NCBI GenBank assembly: GCA_950106755.1
Contig: OX467087.1
Span: 15,256,047-15,320,046 of the forward strand
DNA length: 64,000 bases
From: Climacium dendroides
Taxonomy: Eukaryota > Streptophyta > Bryopsida > Hypnales > Climaciaceae
Direction: 5' to 3'
The notes under the pieces are model-generated. The model saw only the letters and a program-made list of their open reading frames with translations, was not told the DNA's origin and searched no databases. The stretch's first letter is position 1; every line of letters begins with the position of its first letter. This document shows positions 1 to 9,437 of the stretch, one piece after another. A program made the position numbers and the translations under genes.

Positions 1-189
1 GACAAGGGTCGAGATGAATTTTTGCCTTCCAAAATTCATAGTAATTTCAATTCAAACAATAAATTTACCAAAATTTGGCTACCCCCCTCATTTCTTTTTA
101 TGCACTTGTGGAAATATTTTCTTTGCCTTATTATACTTCACATCACATTACAATTGTTTATTTGATTGGTTATGGGTGGTTCTACCTTA
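1..189 (+). mobile_element. MITE family A, right part (cut by window edge)
   Basis: The right end of a short non-coding inverted-repeat element. It closes with GGGTGGTTCTACCTTA, the same terminus as the complete copy at 14516-14900, and the interior (for example CCTTCCAAAATTCATAGTAA) matches that copy in the same orientation. The left end lies outside the window. The short ORF across it is chance. Confidence 0.6.
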
Positions 190-1086
190 TATTCTGAAGC
201 TTGTGTTTACCATATCTGGTCAATCAACTTAACCCTAAAAGGACTTGAAAGCCCTTTGCGACCATACAGTATATTATGAATACGGTGATATTTGACCAAA
301 AAGACATTGACCAATCATTGTTTAGTACAAAGTAAATTAACGATCATAACAGTGTGTAAATAACAATGTATCACAATTCATATAGTAAACCACAATTGAA
401 GAGTTGTAAGGCTAAATACGGGTCGTATAGAGGGACTCTAAAGACCTTTCAAGGGTTTATAACTTCATTCTTTATTTATTTGGTTTGTTTGTTTGAAGCA
501 AATATGGTGCTTCCCATAGGGGCTTCGTAATTTAGTGTCTGTCTGCATAAGGATGAAACAAAATAGGTTAGGCCGATCAATACACGCGACTGCGTCCTTG
601 CTGACACACCAATCCTGAATTTGCATATCATCGAAGGAGCCCCACCGGTGAAGATTGGATGTTGAAATTAGTGTGGGTGTGAAAAGGGCTGGCTGCAGGA
701 TCTGAAAAACGCTCCTCATTGGACAAGAAGTTCCAGTAAGCTTATCACTCCAGGACCGACCAAAGATGGTTGGGAGAATAATTACTTAGTCTTTGTCTGG
801 GGATAAAAAAAAACAAAAAAAACAAACAAACTATACAGTACAATACATTGTTCTTTATGTTCTTCTCGGATACATGGAAATGTATATAATGTCTGAACAT
901 CTCTCGAGTTGTTTTTCTCACATTTGGAACACATTCATCAACTCAACATTTTCAGCCCCAAAATGGGGACTGAAAACTCCAATGAACGCAACTTATTGGG
1001 TTGGTGCCAGTGTTTGCAAGGTGGTCAGTTCCATGGTTGTACCAGTGGTGATGATCCAACCACAAAAAAAAACAGTAATACACTCT
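190..1086. other. Intergenic, no gene seen
   Basis: AT-rich sequence without a supportable coding region. TTAACCCTAAAAGGACTTG near 226-245 resembles the left terminus of the TTAA-flanked element family at 33.8 and 35.4 kb, so it may be a solo end. Nothing else is recognised. Confidence 0.5.
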
Positions 1087-1473
1087 AAAGGTAGTCGGTC
1101 CATAAACCGAGCATCTAAGGACTGAAACTGAATTTTGGGCACATGAAACTTCTCAAAATATTTTTCAGTAAATTTTCATTGAAAGAAAAGAGGAATTGGC
1201 ATCCCACCCAAGTTGTTTCATATTTTTTGGATCATTTTTGAATTAGTTATGAATTTTCAAACGAGATAGGGTATAGGTCCCTATTTATGTCCCTACTTCT
1301 AAAGAGAAATGGGAAAGCAAAGAGTATGATTGGCTCTTGTCATTAACAATACTTTTGTCTTTCTATTCATCCAAGGACTATAAAGGTCCATTTAAGAACT
1401 ATTTCATATCCATTCACAACCATCTATATGGCTAGTTCTTAATGCCCGCTCATATTTTGAGCGTCTTACCTTA
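1087..1473. mobile_element. MITE family C copy
   Basis: Degenerate element of about 390 bases. The left end (AAGGTAGTCGGTCC) and the right end (GAGCGTCTTACCTTA) are imperfect inverted repeats. The interior, with the phrases GAAACTTCTCAAAATATTTTTC and AAGTTGTTTCATATTTTTTGG, recurs in copies at 5315, 7304, 12873 and 29574, all close to 400 bases. No coding capacity. Confidence 0.6.
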
Positions 1474-1654
1474 CTCATTCAAACAACACATCAACAACTA
1501 CCTCGGGTGATGTTTGCAATGTGAATCCAGTCTAGAATTAGGTCTAAATTTGTTTCCAAGACCCTCAATAACAACACTCTTTAACACCAAGGGCAAACAT
1601 ATTTTTACTCCTTCTTAGTTCCACCATGTCAAGAATGGATAACACCCCAAATCA

Positions 1655-1930
1655 CACCCTACTGAAAACCACCTACATCATATCATCACTTAGTGTACAT
1701 CTCCAAAACCAATATGTATATATGTAGAAGAAATGAATTTCAAAACCTCTATCCTTATAAAAAAAACCGTGACCTTGGCTCAGTCGTAACTTTCGCGAAC
1801 AATATTTAAATGTCGTGTTTTTAGGTGTGTTGGAACCTCTTTTCACTTGCCAACAAGAAAAGCAATGAAAAACTTGACCCATCCAAAAATAGTAGTAATT
1901 AAGGTAGCAACACCCAAAACCGCCACTGTA
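1655..1930. mobile_element. Rearranged MITE family B copy
   Basis: Shares GTGTACATCTCCAAAACCA, GTGTTGGAACCTC and TTTCACTTGCCAACAAGAA with the complete 276-base copy at 36375-36650. Its right side is rearranged: a left-type end (TAAGGTAGCAACACCC) sits where the right end is expected. Non-coding. Confidence 0.5.
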
Positions 1931-2229
1931 TTCATAACCCTCACTTCTAACATCTTGGCAAGTGAATATTAGATGTGATTGCAAGGATGTACTACATTCG
2001 AACATCATCCCATGGTGTGGGTATTAGCTGCATGACTTATACAGTCCCCTCTTCAAAAACCCACAACTTATTCTCACAGTGTCCAAATAATATGTTTGAA
2101 AGTGCATGAGAATCCCTTCAATCTCTCTTCCGAGTAGGGTCCTATACTTTTTTCAAATGTCTACTAATCGACATTGTGTCCCAAAACCTTAGATTGACGG
2201 TTATGGGTGCTCCTACTTTACGCACAACA

Positions 2230-2760
2230 GTGAAAAGTGGTGTGTTTTTGTTTTTGTTTTTGTTTTGCGAGGGGAAGGGGGGTACCCACTACACACGGAG
2301 CTTTCTGGATGGGACGCACATATACGGCAGCTACCAGGACCTCCGGAAGGCCACCCCATTGGGTCAGTGCCCCAGCATGACCTCTCCCCAGCTCCCCTCC
2401 GGCTCCGCTTTGTCCCCTAAGGAAACGGCCGGCCTTGGTACAACTTTGTTGCGACAGCCATCAACCCCGGCTCACACACGTCCGACCTGGAGAGGAGCAA
2501 CACCACGTACTTCACTTCACTCACTCGTAGGTGATCCCTGACTCACTCCTGTAGTCCCCCCCAGCTCACACACGTCCGACCCGGAGAGGAGCAATGTACT
2601 TCGCTTCACTTGCGCGTAGGTGATCCCCTGACTCACTCCCGTAGTCTGTAGTCCCGTTCGTTGGTCGTGCTCTGACATGGGGTGTTGAACAAACGAACTT
2701 TTCAGCCTGTAAAGGGGAGAAGGGACCAAGAACAACAACAATCTTACGGTCTCCAATTCT
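2230..2760. other. GC-rich intergenic patch with a 94-base tandem duplication
   Basis: This patch is richer in G+C than its flanks and holds a tandem duplication with a 94-base period. Copy 1 is about 2470-2556 and copy 2 about 2564-2647; both run from GCTCACACACGTCCGAC to ACTCACTCC(T/C)GTAGTC. A 121-residue frame crosses the patch but has proline/threonine-rich low-complexity content and no family resemblance, so I do not call a gene. It may be a captured genomic fragment. Confidence 0.5.
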
Positions 2761-3259
2761 TCTTCTTTTTTTATTTTATTAAGTTACCATATGTGAAATG
2801 AAGATGTTGTGTTATCATAAATTGGTGGATTGGATTGGGTTTGGACGGAGCTTTGAAAATTGGGGGTACGGTTGTTTAATGCAATTTTGTGAGGGAAAAA
2901 AAAGTTGTGTGTTTTGAGGAGTAGGGTACAGATGGAAGAGCTGCGAGCACTTCCCCAAGTGTGTGTGTGATACTAACACAAGCATGCATGCAGTGGGTGG
3001 AAGAGTTGTGTGTGTGTGCGCGCGAGATACATGGAAGAGTGTATGGTAGAAGTACCTATTTCGGAGAGACTCCTTGGGAAGGCATTTTAGGTGGAACTGT
3101 TGTGAACAATAGGTGGATGCACTGTTCATTGGAAAATATTCCTTGGTTGTACCTTCTTGTTCACTCGTCTCTCTCCACTCCTTGTTTGGGGAGAAGTGCC
3201 AAAGCTAACTATAATAGGTGAATTTATGAAATTGGGATGGGTTTAATCTTGGAGCGTCT

Positions 3260-4560
3260 GGACTCTTCTCCAGAATTGACAATTTGGAGAAAAACATTAT
3301 GAAGTGCTATTTGGAAGAATATTTTAGAAGTGATATACCAAGGAAAGTTGTAGATTTTGAGTTTTACATTCCATTTGTATGGTTAGATTCACCAATGCAA
3401 TCACCAATAATTTTCTATAAATTTTGAAAGGAAAATTTCAAAATTCCTTCAAATTTTGATTACTAGTAAAATATTATCATTTTTTGGAGTAAAATTTGTT
3501 GGAATGGATTTGAAATGAGGTTCTCTTCACATGATGATTTTTTGAAATTTTTGTCTTCTTTACATCTATGACCTCATTTTTGCAAATATAGTTTTGAACT
3601 AGAGTCAATGTAGTTTGACCACTTGACACACTTCCATATTTGTAATTTTAGAAAAATTTGTACTCTAGCAACACCAAATCCAACCATTAGATAAGACAAG
3701 AACTTGATAAAGTATCACCAAAAATTAGGATGACTTTCATCCAAATAGGAACGAGACAAAAACAAGAACTTCAATCTATTCATCGTCCAAAAAATGGACA
3801 TCGGAGCACTCCAAGGTTAAATGAGAAATTTACATTTACATTGAAATAAAATATTCATTTTGGGTGTATTTACTTATTTTATGGTATATTTCCTTATCCT
3901 CTTGTTTGCAAATATGAACTCAATTTTTTCACAACTATCCCACGTCCTACATATTGAAATGCTTAAGTTATCATAAATAGGTATTTCTACCTCAATACTT
4001 CACATACCTATCGGTAACCTTGAAGCGCTACTATGTTGAATTTTTGGACTGTGAATAGGTTGAAAATAGCTTTTCTTTTTCAATTTTGCTTGGATGAAAG
4101 CCATCTTAATTTGTGGAGATATTTTATCAAGTTATTGTTTTATCTAATGATTGGATTTGGTATTACTAGAATACATATATTTTTCTAAAATTACAATTGT
4201 GGAAGTGTGTCAAGTGGTTGACCAATCCAAAAATGCATTGACTCTAGTTGAAAACTGGATTTGCAAAAATGAGGTCATAGATATAAAGAACAAAAAATCT
4301 CAAAAAATCATCATTTCAAGATAACCTCGTTTCAAATCCATTCCAACAAATTTTATTCAAAAATTGACAATATTTTGCTTGTAATTAAATTTAGAAGGAA
4401 TCATAAAATTTTCTTTTCAAAATTTATAGAAAAATATTGGTGATAGTATTAATGAATCTAACTGCATGAATGGACTCTAAAACTCAAAGTCTAAATCTTT
4501 ATATCTTCCAAAATATGCTTCCAAAGAGTATTTTGTGATGATTTTTTGAAGAAGACTCTA
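3260..4560. mobile_element. Fold-back element with arms of about 480 bases
   Basis: Bases 3260-3748 and 4090-4560 are long imperfect inverted repeats of each other, around a spacer of about 340 bases. Matching landmarks include TTTGTTGGAATGGATTTGAAA (left, near 3498) against its reverse complement near 4332, TATGACCTCATTTTTGCAAAT (left, near 3568) against its complement near 4260, and GACTTTCATCCAA against TTGGATGAAAG. The size and lack of coding potential fit a fold-back transposon or long-TIR MITE. The right edge is followed by TTTAGGGGTTAA, the terminus of the TTAA-flanked family. Confidence 0.75.
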
Positions 4561-4572
4561 AATGTTTAGGGG

Positions 4573-5314
4573 TTAATATGGATTTTGTTTTTGTTTTTGG
4601 AGAAGTGTTACAGTAACAACATATTAGAAAATGATGTAGCCAACTATTTTAATATTCATCTATATTTTCAATACAACTATCTTTTCATCCACATGTTTGG
4701 TTGAATTTCATTTAAAATTGACAATCTCATCCGAATTATTTGCAAACATTGGATCACTTGGCATCATCATCCAATTATTTTTGGTGCTTTTAGGCATTTA
4801 AATGCCTAAAAAAATCATTGCTATTGAGTGTGTGGAGACAACAAATGTGGCATGTTGTAGCAGTATGGACCAAATTAAGTCCTTTGAGTCTAAGAACATC
4901 ATGCTTGAAGAATGTTGTAGTATTGGTATTGTAAATTGCTCAAGTTTTTGGAGATTTGTACATATGCTTTTTGGGGTAAATTGTTGATTGCATAAAAGAT
5001 ATATGATTTGAGGTTGATAACCCCTAAATTTCCAATGAAACACTTTATGGTTATTACCTATTTTTTGGGTGCTTCAATCAAAAACTAAAATAAAATTGTA
5101 ATTTCAAATTTTTTGCATGTACCTCTTGAAGTTGAATTTGGTCAAAAACTTTAAAAATCTTCTTTTTGTGAAAATGTGAGACAATAATGTGGGACCGTTT
5201 TGCATCTTCTCAACCATGTTGAGTGTGCAATAATGATCACCACATTGCACAAGTGACACCTAGTTTGCAAATTTGGGTGGTCGTCACTCGTTCTACCTCA
5301 CGTTCCATGTCAAA
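4573..5314. other. Intergenic AT-rich sequence, no gene seen
   Basis: No coding region is supportable. An isolated GATAACCCCTAAA near 5018 resembles the terminus of the TTAA-flanked family. The remainder is unassigned. Confidence 0.4.
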
Positions 5315-5727
5315 TAAGGTAGGAGGCTCTAAAAGCAACCCTTTAAGAGCTGGTCCACCTTTTTCATAGGTTTCAGTAGACAAAAAATATTTTTAAACCA
5401 TTTTCTAGAGAAAGAAAAATAGATGTGGAACCTAACACAATTGGTTTTGTATTTTTCCAAGAATTTTAAAATTACTTATAAATTTTCAAAGACTTGGGAC
5501 ATTGGCACCTATTTGTGACCATAGGTCTCCCCAAATCCACCCCCTTGCAACTTGTAAGGAGATGTGCAAAAATCAAAGACAATGATTGATTCTTGCAATA
5601 GAAAAACAACCTTTTTTTTTAATTCACTCAATTGCTAAAGTGGCCCATTTAAGGATCACCTTCTGTCAAGTCTCCAACTAATAACAGGGACGATTTGAAG
5701 GGAGAAAGGTGCTTTTTGAGCCTCCTA
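5315..5727. mobile_element. MITE family C copy, abutting a family A copy
   Basis: Starts at TAAGGTAGGAGGCTCTAAAA and runs to GCTTTTTGAGCCTCCTA, the inverted counterpart (413 bases). The expected outer CCTTA of the right end is replaced directly by the family A end GGTAGAACCACC, so the two elements share a junction near 5727. The interior matches other family C copies. Confidence 0.7.
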
Positions 5728-6128
5728 TGGTAGAACCACCTATAACCGACGGAATAAGCAACTATGAACATGATGTGGAGTACAATAACAAAGGAAATCT
5801 TTCCCCAAGTGTAGAGATAGAAACGAGGGGGATTGCCAAATTTTTTGATAATTTCATCACTAAAAACTGAAATTACTATGAATATTGGAAGGCAAAAGTT
5901 GGTCTGAACCCACGTCCAAACCTGCCCATTTAAGAGACTACTTCTTGTTCACTTTGGCACGCCAAACCAAGCAGAATGTGTCATGAAAAGAATGGAGGAA
6001 TTGATGGTTGGAAATCAAGAACGAATTCACGTTTGGAAATTAGTCCCGGCCTCTCCTGAATTCAGTACACTCCATTGATTGCTGATGGGGCTGTGGTTGG
6101 GAATGGGTGGTTCTACTACTATACCTTA
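5727..6128 (-). mobile_element. MITE family A copy
   Basis: A full-length family A copy in the opposite orientation to 14516-14900. It has GGTAGAACCACCTATAACC on the left and GGGTGGTTCTACTACTATACC on the right, with the family interior (TGAAATTACTATGAATATTGG, CTTTCCCCAAGTGTAGAGAT). About 400 bases and non-coding. Confidence 0.7.
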
Positions 6129-7303
6129 CACCCAATACCACCATGTTGTCACCAAATCTTTTTCGCCCGATTAAACGAAAATACGCAATACATACCATAA
6201 CCAATAGCTACACTACAAGAGGCTCTGTCTTTTTTTTTTCCTTCCTCTTTTTTGTGCCATGGCTCATTTTCCGAGTAAGGCCGCTCCTCCACCTTCTCCT
6301 TGGTGTTGGTGCATCCCCTCCATCGGTCATCACTCGCTCCAGAGCCCCAAATCTGAAGGTGGATAACTGGGCTCTCTGTTTTTTTCTGGGTAACTACAGT
6401 GCCTAAGATCATGCATGCTGTTGGGCGGAGAGAGATATGATAAGGGGTGGGTGTGTTGGTGACGAACGCAGGTACCTTACAACCCGAGGCCCCCGGGGCC
6501 ACCCCTCCCCCCTCCCCCCTCCCCCCCAGGGCCCGGGAGAATTGCCCCCGTCATCGCCCCAACCAAGGGAGAATCTGAAAATCTGCCCCCGTATTTTTGA
6601 GCCGCGCATTGCATTTTTTTTATGTTTCTTCCCCTCTACAATCGAATGTGGGGCCTCCGATTGCAAATACGACTTCATAACTTCCAGATTTTTTCATGTG
6701 TTGCCAAATATAATATAAAATTCCATGAGGGGGTCAGCCCTCCCCGGGGCAAAGCAAGGTCAAGGCCAAGCGAGCTTTCCTACCGCTTTAGGGCTTTTTT
6801 TTTTTTTTTTTGTGGCACCCCTTCCCCTGACTCCCTGACTCGGTGTACGGGGAGTGAATCTCGGTCAGACAATGCTCCCCCGCTCCCCAAGCGCACTAAT
6901 CCTCTGAATCTTGCTGTCTCCTTGCCCCCCAAGCAGACGACAGCGCAGGGGGCCCAGCGGCTTCTAAGGAAGTAGAACTAGAATGAGAGCTAAGCTCACT
7001 TCAATGTTTGGAAAAAACCGGCGGCTAGTTCAAAGTTAGCCGGAGGAATTGGGGAAAAAACTGGTTGCAATTTGAAAACATCGGCAAAAAACTATAAAAA
7101 TTTCTATTTTGAGTAAAAAATAGAAAAAATAACCGGACTCAATTCTGGACAAATCGGTTCAATATGAGAATTGAAGGAAATTAGCCGGTAAAACTGAAAA
7201 AGTTTCCCGAACTATGGCTCACTTCCTGCCCTTCACTTGGCTGCGCTGGAAACAACAGACTGAAGTAAGCTTATTAGAAGTAGCGGACCCATTTCCAGCC
7301 GCG
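6129..7303. other. Intergenic, GC-rich stretches, no gene seen
   Basis: Contains pyrimidine tracts (6228-6250, 6790-6812), a cytosine-run block at 6501-6530, and GC-rich sequence to about 7000 that contrasts with the AT-rich flanks. Overlapping short frames on both strands come from the skewed composition and show no recognisable protein. Confidence 0.4.
6501..6530 (-). other. Potential G-quadruplex / i-motif tract
   Basis: Four closely spaced runs of 4-7 cytosines on the plus strand, separated by single T bases, give four G-runs with one-base loops on the minus strand. This meets the usual sequence rule for an intramolecular G-quadruplex. Folding is inferred only. Confidence 0.5.
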
Positions 7304-7703
7304 TAAGGTAATATGCTCTACAAGCGACCATTGAAGAGCTGGTCCCCCTTTTTCGAAGGTTTTCATGAATAAAAATATTTTTGGATCGTTTTTCAGAAAA
7401 GAATAAAAAAGGGATGCGGAATGTCACACAAGTGGTTTCATATTTTTTGAATCATTTCTGAATTACTTATGAATTTTTTTTTAAAAAAGAAAAAAAAAAC
7501 ATGTTGTAAGCAACTATTTGCAACTTCTAAAGTGATTTCAGTAAATGAAGGCCAACAATTGGCTCTTGCAATAAATAATTTTTTTTTTTTCGATTCTCTC
7601 GATGGCTTGAGAGGTCCATTCAAGGACCACCTACTATCCATTTCAGACCTAAATGTAGGGGCGATTTTGAAGAGGTCGCTCACTTTTGGAGCAAACTACC
7701 TTT
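7304..7703. mobile_element. MITE family C copy
   Basis: A 400-base copy with TAAGGTAATATGCTCTACAA on the left and GGAGCAAACTACCTTTA on the right. The interior AGAGCTGGTCCCCCTTTTTC matches the copies at 5315 and, inverted, 12873. The chance ORFs on both strands are interior repeats. Confidence 0.7.
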
Positions 7704-8055
7704 ATGCATATTTGGACGAAGCGCAGGTTTTTGGAGTGCGGAATTTTTCCCATGTACAAAAATAGAGTTTGGAAGGATTGTATATTTGTTTTCCAAAATT
7801 TTACTATACAAAATATAATTATTATGAAATTTTTAAGTGAAAAGATTTGGGGGGGGGGCTTGTAATGGCTTATAGACCTTTTTTTTCTTTTTCTTTTTCT
7901 TTTTTGATACAAATGAAATGGGATTTCATTGCAAAAGAAGTAATATAGACCTTTCCATTTCTGACCATAGATTGATTGCAAAATCGAGCAAGGGCTACTT
8001 GCAATATTGATAGCATTACGACCAATCATAATGCGCCACAATTGCTCTTCAAACT
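7704..8055. repeat. Dispersed repeat family H, copy 1
   Basis: The segment from ATGCATATTTGGACGAAGCG to GCGCCACAATTGC is a diverged copy of 14150-14390. Shared phrases are GGAGTGCGGAATTTTTCCCATGTACA and CCAATCATAATGCGCCAC. Mobility is not shown. Confidence 0.55.
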
Positions 8056-8368
8056 CCACCACAACTTCACAGAAAGAAAATACAACTTTCATGGAAAGAA
8101 AGTAGCCTATAGATTGGAAATGGGGTGATGTTTGGAAATGAGGTGGATGTTTGGAAATGGGACGATGTTTGGAAATGAAGTAATCTAGACCTTTCCATTT
8201 CTGACCATAGGCTGATTGCAAAATCGAGCAAGGACTAGTTGCAATATTGATATCATTACAACCAATCATAATGTGCCACAATTGCTCTTCAAACTCCACT
8301 ACAACTTCATAGAAAGAAAATACAACTTTCATGGAAAGAAAGTAGCCTATAGATTGAAAATGGGTGGA
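7937..8368. repeat. Direct duplication, 240-base period
   Basis: Bases 7937-8127 recur at 8177-8368 with few differences; both run from GAAGTAAT(A/C)TAGACCTTTCC to AAGTAGCCTATAGATTG. The gap between the copies and the flank on the right consist of the same GGATGTTTGGAAATGGG motif, which suggests slippage or unequal exchange. Confidence 0.85.
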
Positions 8369-8369
8369 T

Positions 8370-8625
8370 GTTTGGAAACGGGGTGGATGTTTAGAAATGG
8401 GTGATGGTTGAAAATGGGGTGGATATTTGGAAATGGGGTGGATGTTTGAAAATGGGGTGGATGTTTGGAAATGGGGTGGATGTTTAGAAATGGGTGATGG
8501 TTGAAAATGGGGTGGATGTTTGGAAATGGGGTGGATGTTTAGAAATGGGTGATGGTTGAAAATGGGGTGGATGTTTGGAAATGGGACGATGGTTGAAAAT
8601 GGGGTGGATGGTTGGAAATGGATCA
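8370..8625. repeat. Minisatellite, 17-19 base unit
   Basis: About 13 head-to-tail units of GGAAATGGGGTGGATGTTT with variants such as AGAAATGGGTGATGGTT. The variants alternate in a higher-order pattern of three units. There is no unique spacer between units. The reverse strand reads through as a repetitive peptide, but that reflects the array and not a gene. Confidence 0.85.
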
Positions 8626-8877
8626 GCTACTAAGTTATAATTGTGAAAAGAGGAGAGAGAGAGAGGATCACTCTCACCGGGCCTAGTCACCATGTCTTGG
8701 AAGTTATCATAAAAACTACAGAGTCCTGTACATCCACGAAGTTAGCCACGTACAGGTCAGTTCAAAGGAGAAGGACGGGAGTTGCACGACCGACCTGCTT
8801 TGCCAGGCCCACGGATGATTCTGGAGTAATTTAGAAGGCAAGGCGACTGCACCTCAAATGGCGGAGGTCAGAAGAGC
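8626..8877. other. Intergenic, no gene seen
   Basis: A short stretch with a GAGAGA run near 8652-8663 and otherwise no recognisable element. Confidence 0.4.
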
Positions 8878-9437
8878 GTTCCGGAACAGCCCCCCTTTTC
8901 TTCTTCTTTTTTACTTTTTGAGAAAGTGCCAAGATGGCGATCAGCTCGAGATTTGGTGAAGCGTTGTGTTTCTACATTCATCCATCTTTTGGATCCAAAA
9001 AACACTTCTCAATTGTATTCATGCACTTCTTCATCCAAATTTGGTGACTTCATCCACACCAATGTACTTTGTGCCATTGCCATAGTCAAAATAAAGGTAA
9101 AAGTCATTTTCTAATCTTTTAATTCCTAAAAGCTTCGAAAATCAATAACTTTCACACCATGAGTTACAACACCACAAAACAAAGCTTGTGCACCCTTCCT
9201 TGCAGAGAGCTTTCCAATGGTACTAAGAACGCGACCAAAAGATGTATAGTCCAAGAGATCTCATTGTATAAAAACAATAAAATAAAATAAACAATTTATC
9301 TTAATGGATGGATTTTTAATAAAGAATAGGAAATATTTGGCAAAATAAGATTATTTTTTTCTAACAAGAAGTAGAAATTTATTTTGAAATGGTATAATTT
9401 GGCCCCATGGTGCCAAAAAAAAGGGTTGTTCCGGAAG
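8878..9437. mobile_element. Element family G, copy 1 (TTCCGGAA ends)
   Basis: About 560 bases bounded by GTTCCGGAACAGCCCCCCTTTT and its inverted match AAAAAAAAGGGTTGTTCCGGAA. The interior (GCCATTGCCATAGTCAAAATAAA, AAAGCTTGTGCACCC, CCAAGAGATCTCA) recurs at 25166-25480 and 27238-27430. No transposase frame is present. Confidence 0.55.

Noticed and set aside
2176..2541. 121-residue ORF
   Set aside because: Composition-driven frame in a GC-rich duplicated patch; no domain and no splice or start support.
7649..8332. 227-residue minus-strand ORF
   Set aside because: It runs through a dispersed repeat and a 240-base duplication, so the peptide repeats itself. Not a gene.
8370..8625. CRISPR-like array
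   Set aside because: The units are head-to-tail with no unique spacers, and the genome is eukaryotic. It is a minisatellite.
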